Notes: generated by a model not told the origin, from the sequence alone. Counted from the first letter of the stretch, positions 30,152-44,164 are shown. The stretch is DNA of 64,000 nucleotides from Symbiodinium kawagutii (GCA_009767595.1 VSDK01018474.1:657676-721675); one strand, 5' to 3'. Numbers and translations are program-made.

Positions 30152-31680
30152 CTTCTTGATTGATGTAAGTCATATCTTTGTGTAATGTCACCAGGGATTT
30201 CCTTAAATTCTTGTACTTAGCGAGCCCTAAACCCAGCGCATTGCGCCAGCACATGATGGTGGCCTCAGTGAAAAACCCTGCTGTTTCAATAGGCCGCTGT
30301 GTGTGTGCGAGCTATTTTCAAAACTATGTTTATGAGCCATCAACAATCATCAACAGGGAGGGTATGGTCATTCAAAGGGGTTAAACAGTGATGTGAATCC
30401 GATGAAAGTATTTTGTTTACCATATATAAAACAAATAGGATAACATATATGTATGTTGGATCTTAGGCGAGAGCAAATGGCAGCAGTGCAGCAAATGTTG
30501 ACTGCGGGACCATGGTTCATAGGGAAAAATGCGTGTGTGGAACCATCACAATTCATCACAAGGGGGATAGCTGGATAGCACCAGCTATGGTTTCGCTGCT
30601 GCTCATGCTGGTAGAGGTGAATACGAATGCCATTTCCTGTGAAACATTTTCGAATATGGCAAGAGATAATTTTGCTTCAACATTTTTCGGCTGCAAACAC
30701 CAGAGCACCAGGGTAGAGATTTGACTAGGGTATACAAGCAGTAATGGGGGGAGTAAAACCAATTGATTATGTAGGGATAGCATCCAGCTCTTGATTGGAT
30801 TGGGGCGAACGCTGGGAAGTAGCAACATGCCGCATGAAAATGGTCACTTCCCATCCAAGCATTGCTCAGACCCGACGCTTTTGATAGAAAAAGATCCAAG
30901 AGCTTCAAGAGCTTGGGCGGGGCATGCGGCTTCCCCCACAAGGTTCAACAGGACACGGCACCCTCGTGGGATGCACAAATGTGGGTTTCCTCATCCGTTA
31001 GCAGAGACGGTTCCCCCGAAAATCTGTGGTTTCCCCAACAAAATTGACACGCTCCATTGTTTGTTTCAGTTTTTTTCTCACCATTTTTAACTGTAGGTTC
31101 TCACACTTTGGAGTGCTCAGACCTTTTCGGTGCTTGTTACTGTTGAATACCTCACCATCTATGGTCCTGGGCACTGTGGTTGAGTCGCCATTTCAACACC
31201 TGGCCTCTACTCCTGCAGCTTGAAACACCATTTGGTGCTAGCCTTGATGGATCCGTCAGCAATGTTCCAGTAATCATAGCAGTAATTCAATTGCTAACCA
31301 AATGGAGTGATGATTAGTTGGTAATATGCTAATAATTAACACTAGGAAGCTTCATGGTTGGTTCTGGAATTTGAATGACATTGTTTGATTTATTTGGATG
31401 TGTCAACTTTGATGAGACCCCTTGATAGATACAGCCTGCCTGGGTTGACGGTATGTCGCCCCAAGGATCCCATTCCTATGGAACCAGGCTACAACAGGCG
31501 GCACGTGGGATGTGTTCAGGTTGTGACACAATGTCGATGGTACATCTTGTCCGATCTTGTCAATGAGGATGAGTCATGAGTGAATACCACTACTGGGCAG
31601 AACATTCAATCCGTTCATCCTTGGGATGTTCAGTAGTACCCGACGAAATGATGATTTCTGAAAATAGACCACAAAGCTAT
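30152..31680. other. no supported gene
   Basis: A plus frame at 30862-31047 (FKSLGGACGFPHKVQQD) looks protein-like but is overlapped by another open plus frame (30791-31090). Left uncalled. Confidence 0.3.
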
Positions 31681-31795
31681 GCCTGGTTACTATATAGCAA
31701 CATATAGTAACCCAATACTAATCATCCCATCTCACAAATGATTAGTATGGGATGATTTTCGGGGGTCCCATAGGGCCTATGGCTTGAGCCTGGGT
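31681..31795. repeat. stacked palindromes with MITE-like right end
   Basis: A perfect 11-bp hairpin GGTTACTATAT / ATATAGTAACC (31685-31695, 31702-31712) is followed by ATACTAATCAT / ATGATTAGTAT (31716-31726, 31738-31748). Then comes GGGGGTCCCATAGGG and TATGGCTTGAG, like a family 1 end. Confidence 0.6.
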
Positions 31796-32692
31796 AGTGT
31801 GCCAGTGATCGGGGCCTGGGTCTCCTGGTTCAGCGTTCCTGATGGTCCCGAGCTCCTGTAGCATTTGAAACGGAACCGGATCTGTGATGTGTTCATGTTA
31901 CATAGTTTCCTGAGCATGAATGTACATGACCTGAGTTACATGATGTGTGAAACTGGTTACTTAGTTTGCGGAGCATGTTCATCACCTCCAAACATTTCAG
32001 GTGATGAAGATTAGTCCCAGCAATGCCCAGCTATTCCACTGTTCGAAACAGATCAGCCACACTCCGACTTTTGCATGTTTCGCTGCTTGATGATCCTGTG
32101 AACACATGAGTGTATCAGTGGTTGCAGTTGATGCTCCCGTGGCATCTTCATTCTGTGCTCTCTAAGTTATGTTCTTCTGCCTATATTGTCTATTGTCTAT
32201 CAGGGAATCTTATGTTGGTTCCTTTGGCCCTTTGACGTGGTTGCCTTGGGTTGTCATCGCATCCAGTGTGCTCATGTGTGCTCATATGGTTTAAGCGCTT
32301 TCTATCAAGGTTCGGCTTTTTGCCGCGGTGTTTGGCGGTTATATTGCTGATATCCTGTTTTTTGGTTGTTTCTAGCAAGGTAGATTTGATTTGTTGCATG
32401 TCTACATCGCATTGCTTATCGGATTCAAGCTATGTTGTAAGATCTTTCCACATCCGCACAGAAATCACCACATGCGGCAGATATCGGTTGTTTCATATCG
32501 TGAAAACCCCGATGTCAGGACAGGAGTGGAAGGTGGAGCCGCAGAAGGAAACTATGGGCTTTGGCCTCGAGACGGGGGCGAGTTGAAAGGAGTGTGGAGA
32601 ACAAATCGTTGCAACAAGGATCAACAAAATAGGGGCTTCTTCTGGTTGATAATAGGGGATAATAAGCAGCAATAACATGCGATATACCAACC
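31796..32692. other. no supported gene
   Basis: Plus frames at 32251-32586 and 32391-32675 overlap each other and a minus frame. No domain was seen. Confidence 0.3.
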
Positions 32693-32811
32693 ATATGGCT
32701 GTTTCTCAAGCCAGTTTGGGGACCCCAAAAATGCTTGGATTGCTATTATAAATGATTGATACAAAGGATGGTGTGGGGGTAACCCTATAACTTGAGAATC
32801 CACCAAATAAG
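32693..32811. mobile_element. MITE family 1, copy 5
   Basis: The left end is GGCTGTTTCTCAAGCCAGTT and the right end ATAACTTGAGAATCCACCA. The centre has AATGCTTGGATTGCTATTATAA, the family core. Confidence 0.75.
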
Positions 32812-33120
32812 TGTGGATAAACCAAACTCGGAGAAGGGTGAACGGACCGAAGTCAGGAATAAACATTAGGATAAAGTCATGAATTACTAGGATAAACATG
32901 AGTTGCAACTCGTGAAGTCGCAAAGAAATCAGAACTGCCGGAGGGCCTGTTGCAGTTCTTTTGCAGCCAGTACCCAAGTTCTCTTCACTGCCAGCAGGGA
33001 CTGGAATAGATATAGGTACTAGTCAACTTATGCTACAAGTTCATACTATTGTATATTCCCTACTTTATAAGAAGTTGATGCATCTTTCTCAGAATCAAAC
33101 TGCTTCCCAAAATAGTTTAA

Positions 33121-33294
33121 ATCAATCTCCATGTACTTCTTGTTTTGCTAGTTGATTATTCTTTGATTGAGTACTTTGAGGTTTCAAAAAACGTCGAAGC
33201 TCCCCTTGGCAAGAAAGGCAAGCATGTCGAGAATGTCTTTGATTTGTTCGAAATGGAATCCTTTCTAGAATTCAAGGATTATCTGAAAACCTAG
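33121..33294 (+). CDS. C-terminal exon candidate (hypothetical)
   Basis: A frame open from 33121 reads LIEYFEVSKNVEAPLGKKGK and then VFDLFEMESFLEFKDYLKT, followed by TAG at 33292-33294. The real start is probably an acceptor near TTTGCTAG at 33143-33150. The composition is typical of a helical C-terminus. No family is recognised, and no upstream exon was placed with confidence. Confidence 0.35.
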   Translation: MNLHVLLVLLVDYSLIEYFEVSKNVEAPLGKKGKHVENVFDLFEMESFLEFKDYLKT

Positions 33295-34759
33295 GAACAC
33301 ATTATTAAGCTGACTGTGCCTCTCCTGCACATCCCGAATTTCCTTTGCCTAGCTTGTTCAAGAGTCTTACAGTACATGAATCTGTGCGAACAATCGTCGG
33401 GAACACCAATTCAGGCAGAAGGCCTGGAAGCAAAAACCCCGACTCAACCCTCCGTCTTGTATTATTTTGTCCTGGTTTGTTTGTGATAGTTTTCATTCCT
33501 TTCTCGTAATGATCAGAAGAGATTGTTGGATTGTCACGCGGTTCCGAACAATCTAAGGGCATGGCATTAGGGTCTTTTGATCATGGCATTGGTTCCGATT
33601 GTGAAGCACACGGTTCCCGCACTTTGGATCCCAAGAGTGGCTGGGTCCTGATTGTTGATCCAGAGCCATGATTCAGCACTTGCACATTGATGTTTCCCTG
33701 ATGAGACCTCCAAACGCCCCAAGAGGATGATGTTTGCTACGAAAGAAACCACTTGTCTTGGTGCACCCTGGTGGACCCTTGCCCTGAACGGCTGCACTTT
33801 CACTGTTGAGTTGTCTTCGAGGTGCGACGAAGGTTATGCTGAGAGCCCCAAAGTGAGAAGGTTTTGCGTCTCCCTGGCTCGAAATTGAACTCGTGAAGCC
33901 TTTGGCTGAGTTTTTGGTGAAGCTTTCGGACACTGGCATTTTTGAGTGTACAAGGCTGGAATTTGTGGAATCTAGATGAAGAGTGATGAATATGGATTCT
34001 TGCCTTCTGTTATTTTTGCCTGTGAATTGTATGTTTGCTTCTGCTGGATGCCCACGATGGCAGACTCAGATTTTTGCTTGATGGTTGGCTTAGCCACTCA
34101 ATTCGGCAGAATCTGTGCGTCTAGCTTCTAAGAGCGACAGCTGAAGCTTGAAATTACACAATAGTAATATTGGAAATTGCGAAAGGTTGGGTTTACATGA
34201 AGTTTAAAATGAGAACCTTAAAAGTAGTTTTCACCCAATGTTGAAAATGACATGGGATGACATTTGCTCGTTGGGAAAACCTGCATGAATCATCCGGCCA
34301 TATAGATGGATAATTGGACACGGTGGCTCACTTGGTAAGTTCTTGGGATTGAGAACCCTTTAGCTCTAGTGGCTACTACACATGCTACTACTAAACAAAC
34401 CATTACAGTAGTCACCATGCCAATTATGGAGTTACAACTACAGGCAATTTTTTGGGCAATGATCATATTTGACAACAAACGGTTTGAATTAAGTTATAAG
34501 CAGGCTTCAATCAATGTTGTTCAACCTTAATTCGTTGTAACTACCAAATCAATGGTTAAGACATCGTTAATCACTAGTTACTGTATACCTATGCGCAATC
34601 ACTTAGGCAAAGCATCCCCAGCCACGTGTTGAACCATGGATTCCAAGCAGAACTCGCCAGGAGATGGCAAACAGCACAGAGCCTGGAGCTGTGGCGTTGC
34701 TTGGCGAAGCTGAGTGCCATTGACTATGACTGCAGCAGCTTGAGGAAATGATTGATGAA
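33295..34759. other. no supported gene
   Basis: Minus frames at 33305-33939 carry no recognised domains. AT-rich towards the satellite. Confidence 0.35.
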
Positions 34760-34764
34760 CTGGT

Positions 34765-34801
<37 letters not shown>

Positions 34802-34862
34802 TGATTAATGCTGGACGGTTGATGATGATGATGATGATGATGGATGATTGATGCTGGATGGT

Positions 34863-34905
<43 letters not shown>

Positions 34906-34972
34906 TGATTGATGCTGGATGGTTGTTGATGATGATGATGATGATGATGATGGATGATTGATGCTGGATGGT

Positions 34973-35006
<34 letters not shown>

Positions 35007-35246
35007 TGATTGATGCTGGATGGTTGTTGATGATGATGATGGTGATAATGATGATGGATGATTGATGCTGGATGGGTGGATGGTTGATGATGATGATGAT
35101 GATGGATGACTGGTGCTGCATGGTTGGTGGTGAGGACGGTGATGATGATGATGGATGATTGATGCTGGATGGTTGATGATGATGATGATGGATGATTGAT
35201 GCTGGATGGTTGACGATGATGATGATGGATGATTGATGCTGGATGG

Positions 35247-35278
<32 letters not shown>

Positions 35279-35355
35279 TGATTGATGCTGGTTGGTTGTT
35301 GTTGTTGATAATGATAATGATGGATGAACGATGCTGGATGGTTGATGATGATGAC

Positions 35356-35388
<33 letters not shown>

Positions 35389-35798
35389 TGATTGATGCTG
35401 GTTGGTTGTTGTTGTTGTTGTTGATAATGATACTGATGGATGAACGATGCTGGATGGTTGATGATGATGACGATGATGATGATAATGATGGATGATTGAT
35501 GCCGGATGGTTGTTGTTGATGATCATGATGATGATGGGCGATTGATGCTGGATGGTTGATGATGATGGTGATGATGATGATGGATGATTGATGCTGGATG
35601 GTTGTTGATGATGATGATGATGGATGATTGATGCTGGATGGTTGTTGATGATGATGATGATGGATGATTGATGCTGGATGGTTGATGATGATGATGGATG
35701 ATTGATGCTGGATGGTTGTTGATGATGATGATGGATGATTGATGCTGGATGGTTGATGTTGATGATAATGATGATGATGGATGATTAATGCTGGATGG

Positions 35799-35871
<73 letters not shown>

Positions 35872-36255
35872 GATGCTGGATGGTTTTTGATTATGGATGA
35901 TTGATGCTGGATGGTTGTTGATGATGATGATGGTGGATGATGGATGGTTGATGGTGGTGATGATGATGATGGATGATGATGATGGATGATTGATGCTGGA
36001 TGGTTGATGATGATGATGATGATGGATGATTGATGCTGGATGGTTGATGATGATGATGATGATGGATGATTGATGCTGGATGGTCGATGGTGATGACGGT
36101 GATGGTGATGATGGATGATTGATGCTGGATGGTTGATGATGATGATGATGATGATGATCATGATGATGATGATGGTGATGATGATGATGCATGATTGATG
36201 CTGCATGGTTGATGATGATGATAATGTTGATGATGGATGATTAATGCTGGATGGT

Positions 36256-36299
<44 letters not shown>

Positions 36300-36506
36300 G
36301 ATGCTGGATGGTTTATGATGATGATGATGATAATGATGATGATGGTTGATGATGATGCTGGATGATGGATGATGGATGGTTGATGGTGATGATGATGATG
36401 GATGATTGATGCTGGATGGTTGATGATGATGATGATGATGATGGATGATTGATGCTGGATGGTTGATGATGATGATGATGATGATGGATGATTGATGCTG
36501 GATGGT

Positions 36507-36544
<38 letters not shown>

Positions 36545-36585
36545 TTAATGATGATGATGTTGAGGATGGTTGATGATGATGATGA
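34760..36585. repeat. GAT-type satellite with a 25-45-bp higher-order unit
   Basis: About 1.8 kb of (GAT)n is punctuated every 25-60 bases by GGATGATTGATGCTGGATGG. The number of GAT triplets between these tags varies from about 4 to 15, the mark of replication slippage or unequal exchange. TTGTTGTTG variants appear at 35290 and 35400. Minus-strand frames of 307 and 359 codons (Ser/His/Ile runs) are only the repeat translated. Confidence 0.95.
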
Positions 36586-38877
36586 CAACTTTGTTTTGTC
36601 AATGGCTCTGTTTGTTCTTTTCTCTTGTCACTTTTGCCATCTGATTCAATGATGTTTTGCGGATGGTTTTTTTGATGATATCAATTTTTTTACTGTAGCA
36701 TCACTATGGTTAACGGTTCGCAGTGCTGAGGATTCAACAACAATCTGGGATGAATCTATGCTCATGGTGGTGGATGAAAGTGATGGTGGGATGAATTTTG
36801 CAAATTACAGTAATTACAGGGCATTATAGTCAACACAAAGCAGGCCACGGTTGTTTTGGGCATGCATACATATCAGCACAAGACTAAAGTTATATGGAGT
36901 GCAAGTTGTGTTTTTTTCTTCTAGCAATTTGCCCGGTCTATTGAATTATTCCTGCCAATTTGATGATTTCTCTATGCTTGAAACTACCAAGCAGCAAGGG
37001 CTTACTCTCACTGAGAAATGCACCCGGTGAAGGTAGTCAATCTGCCCCAAAAAATAAATTTCAGCCCTGGTAGTCAAACAAGTAAGCTGAAGTAAGTAAC
37101 ATTTCGAATCAGATGAATTCCTATCAGTTGCCCCTGGCCAGGTGGGTGATTCCCCAACACAAAGGGGTGGATTGCCAGGGTGGTGGCGATAAAGATAAAG
37201 TATGGCAACAATTCACCATCCGCACATGTCAACATCAGCACGGACCATGGACGTCAACTCCCTCCTGCGTTTTATCTTGGGAAGACACTGATTCCACTGG
37301 TTTCCATGTACAAGGTTTTGCATGATGGACCATTTTAGGGTAATAAAATGGTTGAAAATGGTTGATAAATGTTGAGAAGGATTATATAATTTGTGTTTTT
37401 AGTCCGTAACTGACCAAGAACAGTGAATGATCATGCTTGCCACATCAAGGTTGATTTGTAATTGTCATTAGAACTCCCCGTAGTTCACCAGCAATGCAAT
37501 AAAGAGACACAGCAACCCATGGCTTCTCCAGGACGTAAAGTTGTTCTGCTTACGTTCATCGCAAGGTTTTTGCAGGTCCTGTGTGAAATGATGTCCACTC
37601 GATGACTCCATTGTGACTCGAGGTTCTTGCTCTTCGATATTTTGTTGTTTTGCTTTGTTCTTGTTGACTGTCAAATCATTTGGTTGTGTCTTTCAATTAT
37701 CCAATATTAATCAGTGAGTCATGAAACAATCATTTTGAGAAACCGCCACTTGTGAATGTTGTGAGAAACCATTTTCCGCAGCAACATCCCTGACCAGTTT
37801 CACCCGCAACCGAAACGGGACCTTTGTTGAGATAAAAACGTCAAGAGATTCCTGATTTGGCACTGGTAGGAGGTGAACTCCGGTGCTAAGACCACATTTG
37901 ACTTACAAAATTCAGTAGATATTTCATGATTTTTATGTTTATAGTAATATTTGTATTGATGAGATATACTTTCTACTTGTTATATATATATATACACACA
38001 CTTTCTGATATCTATTGATCAGTAAAATGAGATATCCAAGTTGAGAAGCCTTGCAGAACTCATCCTTGGGCCCTGGCGGTGCCTCCCAGGTGTCTCCTTT
38101 ACCCAGTCTTTGAAGGCTGTCTGCCGATTGTGAACTGTACGGGCATAGACGAGCGCATGGTGGACACGTGCCGTGCCTTTGTGGAAAGTTCAAAGTGGAG
38201 TTTTCTGGGATGTTGACGGCAGTTTGGATGAGATGGTGTGCTTCTGCAGATGTTGAGGGCAGTTTGAAGGAAGATGAAGTTTGGATGTTCAGATGATGTA
38301 GTTCACCAGGAGAATGTAGATATAGAAAAAATGGTAGATGTTCAGTTGTAGGAGCAACGTGAACCGGGAGCGCGGACGGTAGTAATATGTTCTCCTGTGG
38401 GCTGGAACATCATTTAAACAAAACTTCAATTTCCACACAACACAGCCCTATTCATGGGACAGGGGCGTTGTGAGCGTTTCGAACCTCAGACACTGCGTAT
38501 ATATATGGTACATCGGTACAGTGTGCTCACTGTAGGAAGCATGCTGGCAATTGGAAGAGCTTTCGGATTGCCCGCGCCTGCGCTTCCAAGCCCATAAGCG
38601 AATAAGATATTTGTGGACGGATTCAATCCCGAGTTGACCATGCAGTAGTTAGTTACTCATTAGTTTCCCTCAGTTCGAAGCACCAAGGCAGATCAAATTG
38701 CAGTGCACCAAAGTGTCCAGATGACCAAAATCTAGAATGGTGATGAGAAATGCTGGAACCTACGCCACAAAATATCCTATTGATGGTGGCACCTCAGTGG
38801 ACCACCCCGAAAAGGTCGAGGATTGTGTGGCACTATGCCGCCTTCCAGAAACTCTACAACCGATTAGCTTACTGGTC
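36586..38877. other. no supported gene; solo MITE end
   Basis: A right end of MITE family 1 lies alone at 37733-37758 (TTTTGAGAAACCGCCACTTG). A plus frame at 37113-37325 is protein-like but unsupported. A short TA tract is at 37980. Confidence 0.35.
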
Positions 38878-38966
38878 CCACCCTTCCAGTTACCTCTATA
38901 TTAGGTAACCAGGAAACCCCAAGTGGGGATGATCACCTACTATAGAGGTAACTGGAAAGGGTAGGT
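38878..38966. mobile_element. MITE family 2, copy 1
   Basis: The termini are CCCTTCCAGTTACCTCTATA and, inverted, CCTTTCCAGTTACCTCTATA. The centre is GGTAACCAGGAAACCCCAAG. No coding capacity. Confidence 0.75.
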
Positions 38967-39612
38967 ATAGCTAACTACTTTGTTCGTGAGGATCTCTGGA
39001 GACATCGCAAATGTCTCCATCATTCCATCCAAACCGCAGACGATGGTCTATGCTACCCATAGGCAGCCTACGACTGAGCGCATGATTCAAAACGGCTCTC
39101 CTAACAGTCCTAACATAATTGACAGCACCGGATGATGAGACAAACAATTGTTTGTTTCAATTCAAGAGCAAGAAACATCAAACTGATGGACAAGTATGCG
39201 AGATTTCTCCGTGGCAACATGTTCACCTAGAGCAATTTGTTCTGTGGTACAAGAGCCATGCCCCCATGCCTTCTGACCAACCTACCCTGTTTTTTCGTCC
39301 AAGACCTCTAGCAAAGCCAGCAGAGAGGTGGAACAATGGCAACCGAATCATAAGCAGAACATGACTCTGCTATGGTGAGAGTTGCTCCAAGGGCAGTGTC
39401 AAAACAAACTAAAACCATAGCATTTGATCAATTGCTATAATTTATTGTAATTTTCATTCATGCGTGCTCGTGTGTTCCATATCCTTCTATCAGGATATTG
39501 AGATACCTCGAGCAAGAATTAGTCAACGCAACTGTATCATTGTTGGCCGTCACCCATATGCTCTATGGTGCTAGGCATATTTACTAACTTTTACTGCTTC
39601 GTGATTTTAAGC
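38967..39612. other. no supported gene
   Basis: An 81-codon frame at 39119-39364 contains FFRPRPLAKPAERWNNGNRI but has no ATG at its start and no recognised domain. Confidence 0.3.
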
Positions 39613-39700
39613 ATTTTTTCCCTAGTATTAACAAACCGCTGGTTGGTATTGTTCATAGGGGTGGTTCAACCACCAACCATTTTACCCAGAAAATAGCCTA
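39613..39700. mobile_element. MITE family 4, copy 1
   Basis: The sequence GGTTGGTATTGTTCATAGGG and AACCACCAACCA is shared with 63240-63350. The ends form an imperfect inverted repeat. Confidence 0.45.
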
Positions 39701-39799
39701 GTTTTCTCGGTAAACAAACCAGCCCCATGGAACACCTTGGTGAATGCTTACTGATAATGGCTGCATATATTTGGATCATGGGGCCATGGTTGTAAATCC

Positions 39800-39868
39800 T
39801 GTAAGGATCTATAAGGATCTATAAGGTAGCTATAAAGTAGCTCTAAGGTAGCTCTAAGGTAGCTTGCT
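39800..39868. repeat. CTCTAAGGTAG-type short tandem repeat
   Basis: Degenerate 10-12-bp units (GGATCTATAA, then GTAGCTCTAAG). Confidence 0.8.
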
Positions 39869-40513
39869 ATAACCAGGGTTACCAGTAACTGTTGCGAACT
39901 GGGGATGCACATCCAAGCTCCACGGGTGACTGAGGCTACGATATCTCCAATTGCCCTGAGACCTTCGAACCTGGCGAAGTCTGTGAGGTCATTGCTGATG
40001 GTTGGGATCTTGAGGCATGGTGGTTCATGGTTGATTGTTAATCATGCTTAAGCCTTATGAAAACCTTCTAAAACCTTATAAATTCATGGTTGATTAGTAG
40101 TGGTTAATCATCACCTCAGAATGATGCTTAATCATGTCAAAGGTATGATTAATGATGATCTTTAGGCAAGTGATTAATGACGCTTAATCTCTCAAATCCT
40201 GGCTACTGACGAATCGTTGATGATGCTTAATGATGGCTAATGGTAGTTAATCATGGTTAATGATGAATGATGGATAGTTTATATGTTTAAGAATGGCTAA
40301 TAAATGATGGATGATGCTCGTCGTTGGTCAAGGATTGAACCAGCAACAACAGTCACTGATTCTTCGAATTCATCATCCATCAGTAACCATGATTAACTAC
40401 CATTTCTACCATGGACTGGTTCCTTGTTGTTGGGAAGGAGCGATTTGGAGCCAGGAGTCGCAACATCCCTTGAATGCGAACGGTGCCAGGAGCTACCAGA
40501 AGAGGTGAATCTA
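39869..40513. other. no supported gene
   Basis: Many degenerate words of the GGTTAATCATGCTTAATGA type (40020-40300), perhaps an eroded repeat array. Confidence 0.4.
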
Positions 40514-40627
40514 AATGGTGGTTTTTCAAGCCAGTTTGGGGGCCCAAAAAATGGTTGGTTTAGTACTATAAATGACTATTAAATGGATGATTTGGGGGGT
40601 CCCCTATTTTGAGAAACCACCAAATGG
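40514..40627. mobile_element. MITE family 1, copy 6
   Basis: The left end is TGGTGGTTTTTCAAGCCAGT and the right end CTATTTTGAGAAACCACCA. AAATGGT flanks both edges directly, a 7-base candidate target duplication. The core is ATGGTTGGTTTAGTACTATA. Confidence 0.85.
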
Positions 40628-43600
40628 TAGTAGTTTTCATGATCCCAAAACCGCTCCAGGGGATGGATGATTCACTGCAAGCTGAATAGTAAGCATCAAG
40701 GGATAGTACGTACTGAACCTCCCTGGACATGAACCATGGTCCGATGTGTTTCATAAATCATAAAATCTGGACGGCCCAATGGTTTTTTGGGATAGAAGAA
40801 TTATCATCCATATTGACACCGGTACACATCTTTTGATGATAGATGTCATTTGATCTTAATAAGAATAACACCAGGTAATATATAACCCTGATGAATTAAC
40901 TACATCATATCTATTATGAAGATTGCAAGGTTTATTTTGTCACCTTCCTATGGACATGTTTCATCCCAGTTGCAAGCCAGTTTGACTGCAGGAGTGTTTA
41001 TGTTGATCAATTGTGCCAGTTGGTCTCGGAATTTGCTTCGGTTATGGTTCAAGAAGCAAGGATGTGAACGTACAATGCAATAATATCGTCAAGTCTGTAT
41101 GAACGTGAACCTTGTGACTTACATATATTGCGCTATTTGAGACATGTAAACAGGAGGTTCTTTCAAAACTTTACGACTGACTGAGAAACAACTTCAATGT
41201 TTCTTCATAATGTTGTTTCATTACATACAACAAGCTCCGGGTCATAATCTTGTTGGATACGATGGATACAATGGATACCAGCCTCATTCTAGAAAACCAT
41301 GGGGGTTGCTGCACCTACCAGACCCAGTTGCAACCCCAGTTGCGGACCCAGGGGCCCACGGATCCATCAGCTTTTGTGACATGGCTCACCATTGAAGCCC
41401 ATCGACCATATGCTACTAGCCTTGCTGCCTTACGAAGCCGTGGTGTTCCCACGAGCTCAGGGTACATTGCTCTACCCCTAAATCAAGGGGCTGTCCCCGT
41501 CAAATGTGATTCTCGTGTAAAAAATGTGTTTGTCCTAGCTAAGGATACTAGATTTCTTTTTTGCATGTGTATAGTTGTTTGATTATTTGGTACATATATA
41601 CACATATTGTGTCCTTCTTCATTGCCCAAGGATGCAGACCGCAACTACTGATGTGGACTGATGTCTCATAGATAAGCTACCCTGGGTCAGCCATTGGTAA
41701 GGATCCACCAATAACATCCAGTGACAGCTGGGATCCACCAATCAAGGTTTCTCAGCAGGGCTCGGAAAGCAGGTGTAGGCGAAGTTTCCCAACAATTTGC
41801 TTGAATGGCTAGAAATGTCTAACTGGTTAGGACTGATTAGAAATAGTTTGGTTGATTGTTGGGATGTTCACCAAAGAATTTTGATCAGCCAGCACGATCG
41901 TGCAGGTCGGCTGCAGGCAACCCTTCTACACTGGGACGCAGATTGCGTACGCATCCTGCCCTATCGTTTCTTGGATGCTACTAGTGAAGGCAAAGTTTGA
42001 TGGTGCTCTGAGTTTGTCCACTCCTCCATGATGTCATCAAGTTTTGATATTTGTTGTTGATAGTACCTCTGCAACTTGAGATCCGTCCTGCGTAAACACA
42101 CACACTCTCCGATCGTTTTCTTTGAGAATTTATCATTGAAGTGATGGTGATTGGCTGAGGAAAACACGGATCCTCTAAGACAAATCGTTGTGGATACGAC
42201 TGACGAGACCTGCTGGAATCTCAGAGGACAACTGCGTGGTCAGAAAGACATTCACTGCATTGCAGAGTTGTATTTTGGTTTCTTGTTTCAATCACAGAGT
42301 TACTTCACATTCCTTGGTTGCACAGCATACCAATTGTTGTTGGCTGATTCAGGTGCCAGTTGTGTATAATTACGTGGGGTTGTGCGTGGTGGAGCCTGAT
42401 GCTAAGACCGTAGGAGGGGAATCGGTTGCGAAGCAACGTGGGACAGGAACTCCTTGCCCACTGAAGACCTGTTGCCGCAGAGTTGCCGCAAGTTTCCGCA
42501 ATGGCACGCGGGCTATAAGCATCCATAAACTATAAACCCTTGAAGGGCGAAGGAAGAGCGCATTTGGAGCAATGTGTCGTTTACAAAGGCGAGTGTTTCC
42601 AAGCGTTGATTTGTTCAAGAGTGCAAAATACGTTGGGAAGAACAGGGAGTTGTCCCGGCATTGGTTGTTGGTGTTCAAGGTTGCTTATCCTGGGTGGTTT
42701 CGCTGGGTGAGTGCTTGGCTTTTGGGTTGCGACTTGCAACTGTCACGCTGTCCTTTGATCCTAAAATTTCTTCCGCTGAGAAATGTCGCTGCAACACGCA
42801 AAGTAGTGGCGTGTCATTCGGTTGTTATACTTCAGGCCCCCCATGTTGATTTGACTGAGACTTTTTGAATGAAAGCCATTACAGTAGACATATTTAAGTT
42901 GTCTAGATGGTGAATGGATTCAAGCTGCCCCATATGATGACGGCTATTGCAATGCATAATGGCTTAACATGGACGATGTCACAATATCGTTTTTAGTTCT
43001 TGCCTGCCAATTATGTATTCCAAGCAGTCTTACACAGAGAGAGAGAGACTTGACATGAATACATGTCACATACTGATGCCCGGGGAGAGATTAAGAAATA
43101 TGCATAAATATGCCATGATGCAAACACACAATACAATTTGATGCAGGACGGAATGCGCAACAGATCGTACAACACATTAGCAATGCCCAGCTTACTTCGT
43201 ATAGCAATCCAATGCAATACCAACATTTGCTGTTGCATATTCGCATGGAACAACAGTTGTGCAATGCAATCATCACAGCTGTGCAAGTGCACCTGCATAT
43301 TTCACATCGACTCATGATTAACAACCACACAGAAGGTCAACAAGGCTGACGAGTTTCATGCCGCCCCAATTCCATCCCCACTATTCGCAGTATCAAAGCA
43401 TCAGACCGATGAGAAAGGATGAGGTAGGACCCTGGGGGAGCACAGGAATACCCTTGGAGTTCCTTTCAGGTCAGACGTGTAGGAAGCATTGCATATAGTT
43501 CCGCGGCAGGAGGTTTGGAATTGTAAGAGCAGGGTTGATTTCTATGTTAGTAAGGAAGAGGACTGTTTTAGGGAAATCCTGGTTGTCACCTGGTGTATTA

Positions 43601-44164
43601 TTGCGCCAGCTTTTCTGGCAGGCTGCAAGTTATTTGAGTAGGGAAATGTATTGACCGCGAGTCAGCCTGAACTCTGTAGATTTGTTTAGGTTTTTACGTA
43701 TGTTTTCTGCGGATGCATAATAAAGGGCTCCCAAAAAGACCAAAGTCTGAGCATTTGGTAGCACAACCAGACGTTTCGCCATTAGTTCGATGTTCGACAC
43801 TCCATGCTCCATCCTGTCGCAAGAGAAAAAACCCTCCAACAGTAGTTGGTGCGTGGGAACTGGAAAGTGGAACTGGCAAACAAAAATCCTCCAAAATCTC
43901 GATCCCAGAAATCGTTGACTGGAAACTTCGCAGAACCTGAGAAGTGATGAATCCAAGACTTCCCAGCAATTTTCTCAACAAACCCGGGTGGAGGTGCTGT
44001 GGGCCCCACCTCGACTACCCAAAAAGGCTGCACCCTGGGTGACCACCCTGGTCGTACCATGGCACTACCGTGGGATCGCCCAGGTGCCAAGAACTGTCCG
44101 GAGATGGAGCCGGTACCCGGCTACGAGAAGGCGAACAGCACCATCCAAGTGATCAGTTTAGCAG
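40628..44164. other. no firmly supported gene
   Basis: A plus frame at 41250-41582 is protein-like (FVTWLTIEAHRPYATSLAAL). Other frames at 41797-42000, 42151-42535 and 42572-42868 overlap shadows. None carries a recognised domain. Confidence 0.3.

Noticed and set aside
34603..36602. Minus-strand frames of 307 and 359 codons made of Ser, His and Ile runs
   Set aside because: They are the GAT satellite translated; all frames on that strand lack stops because the repeat has none.
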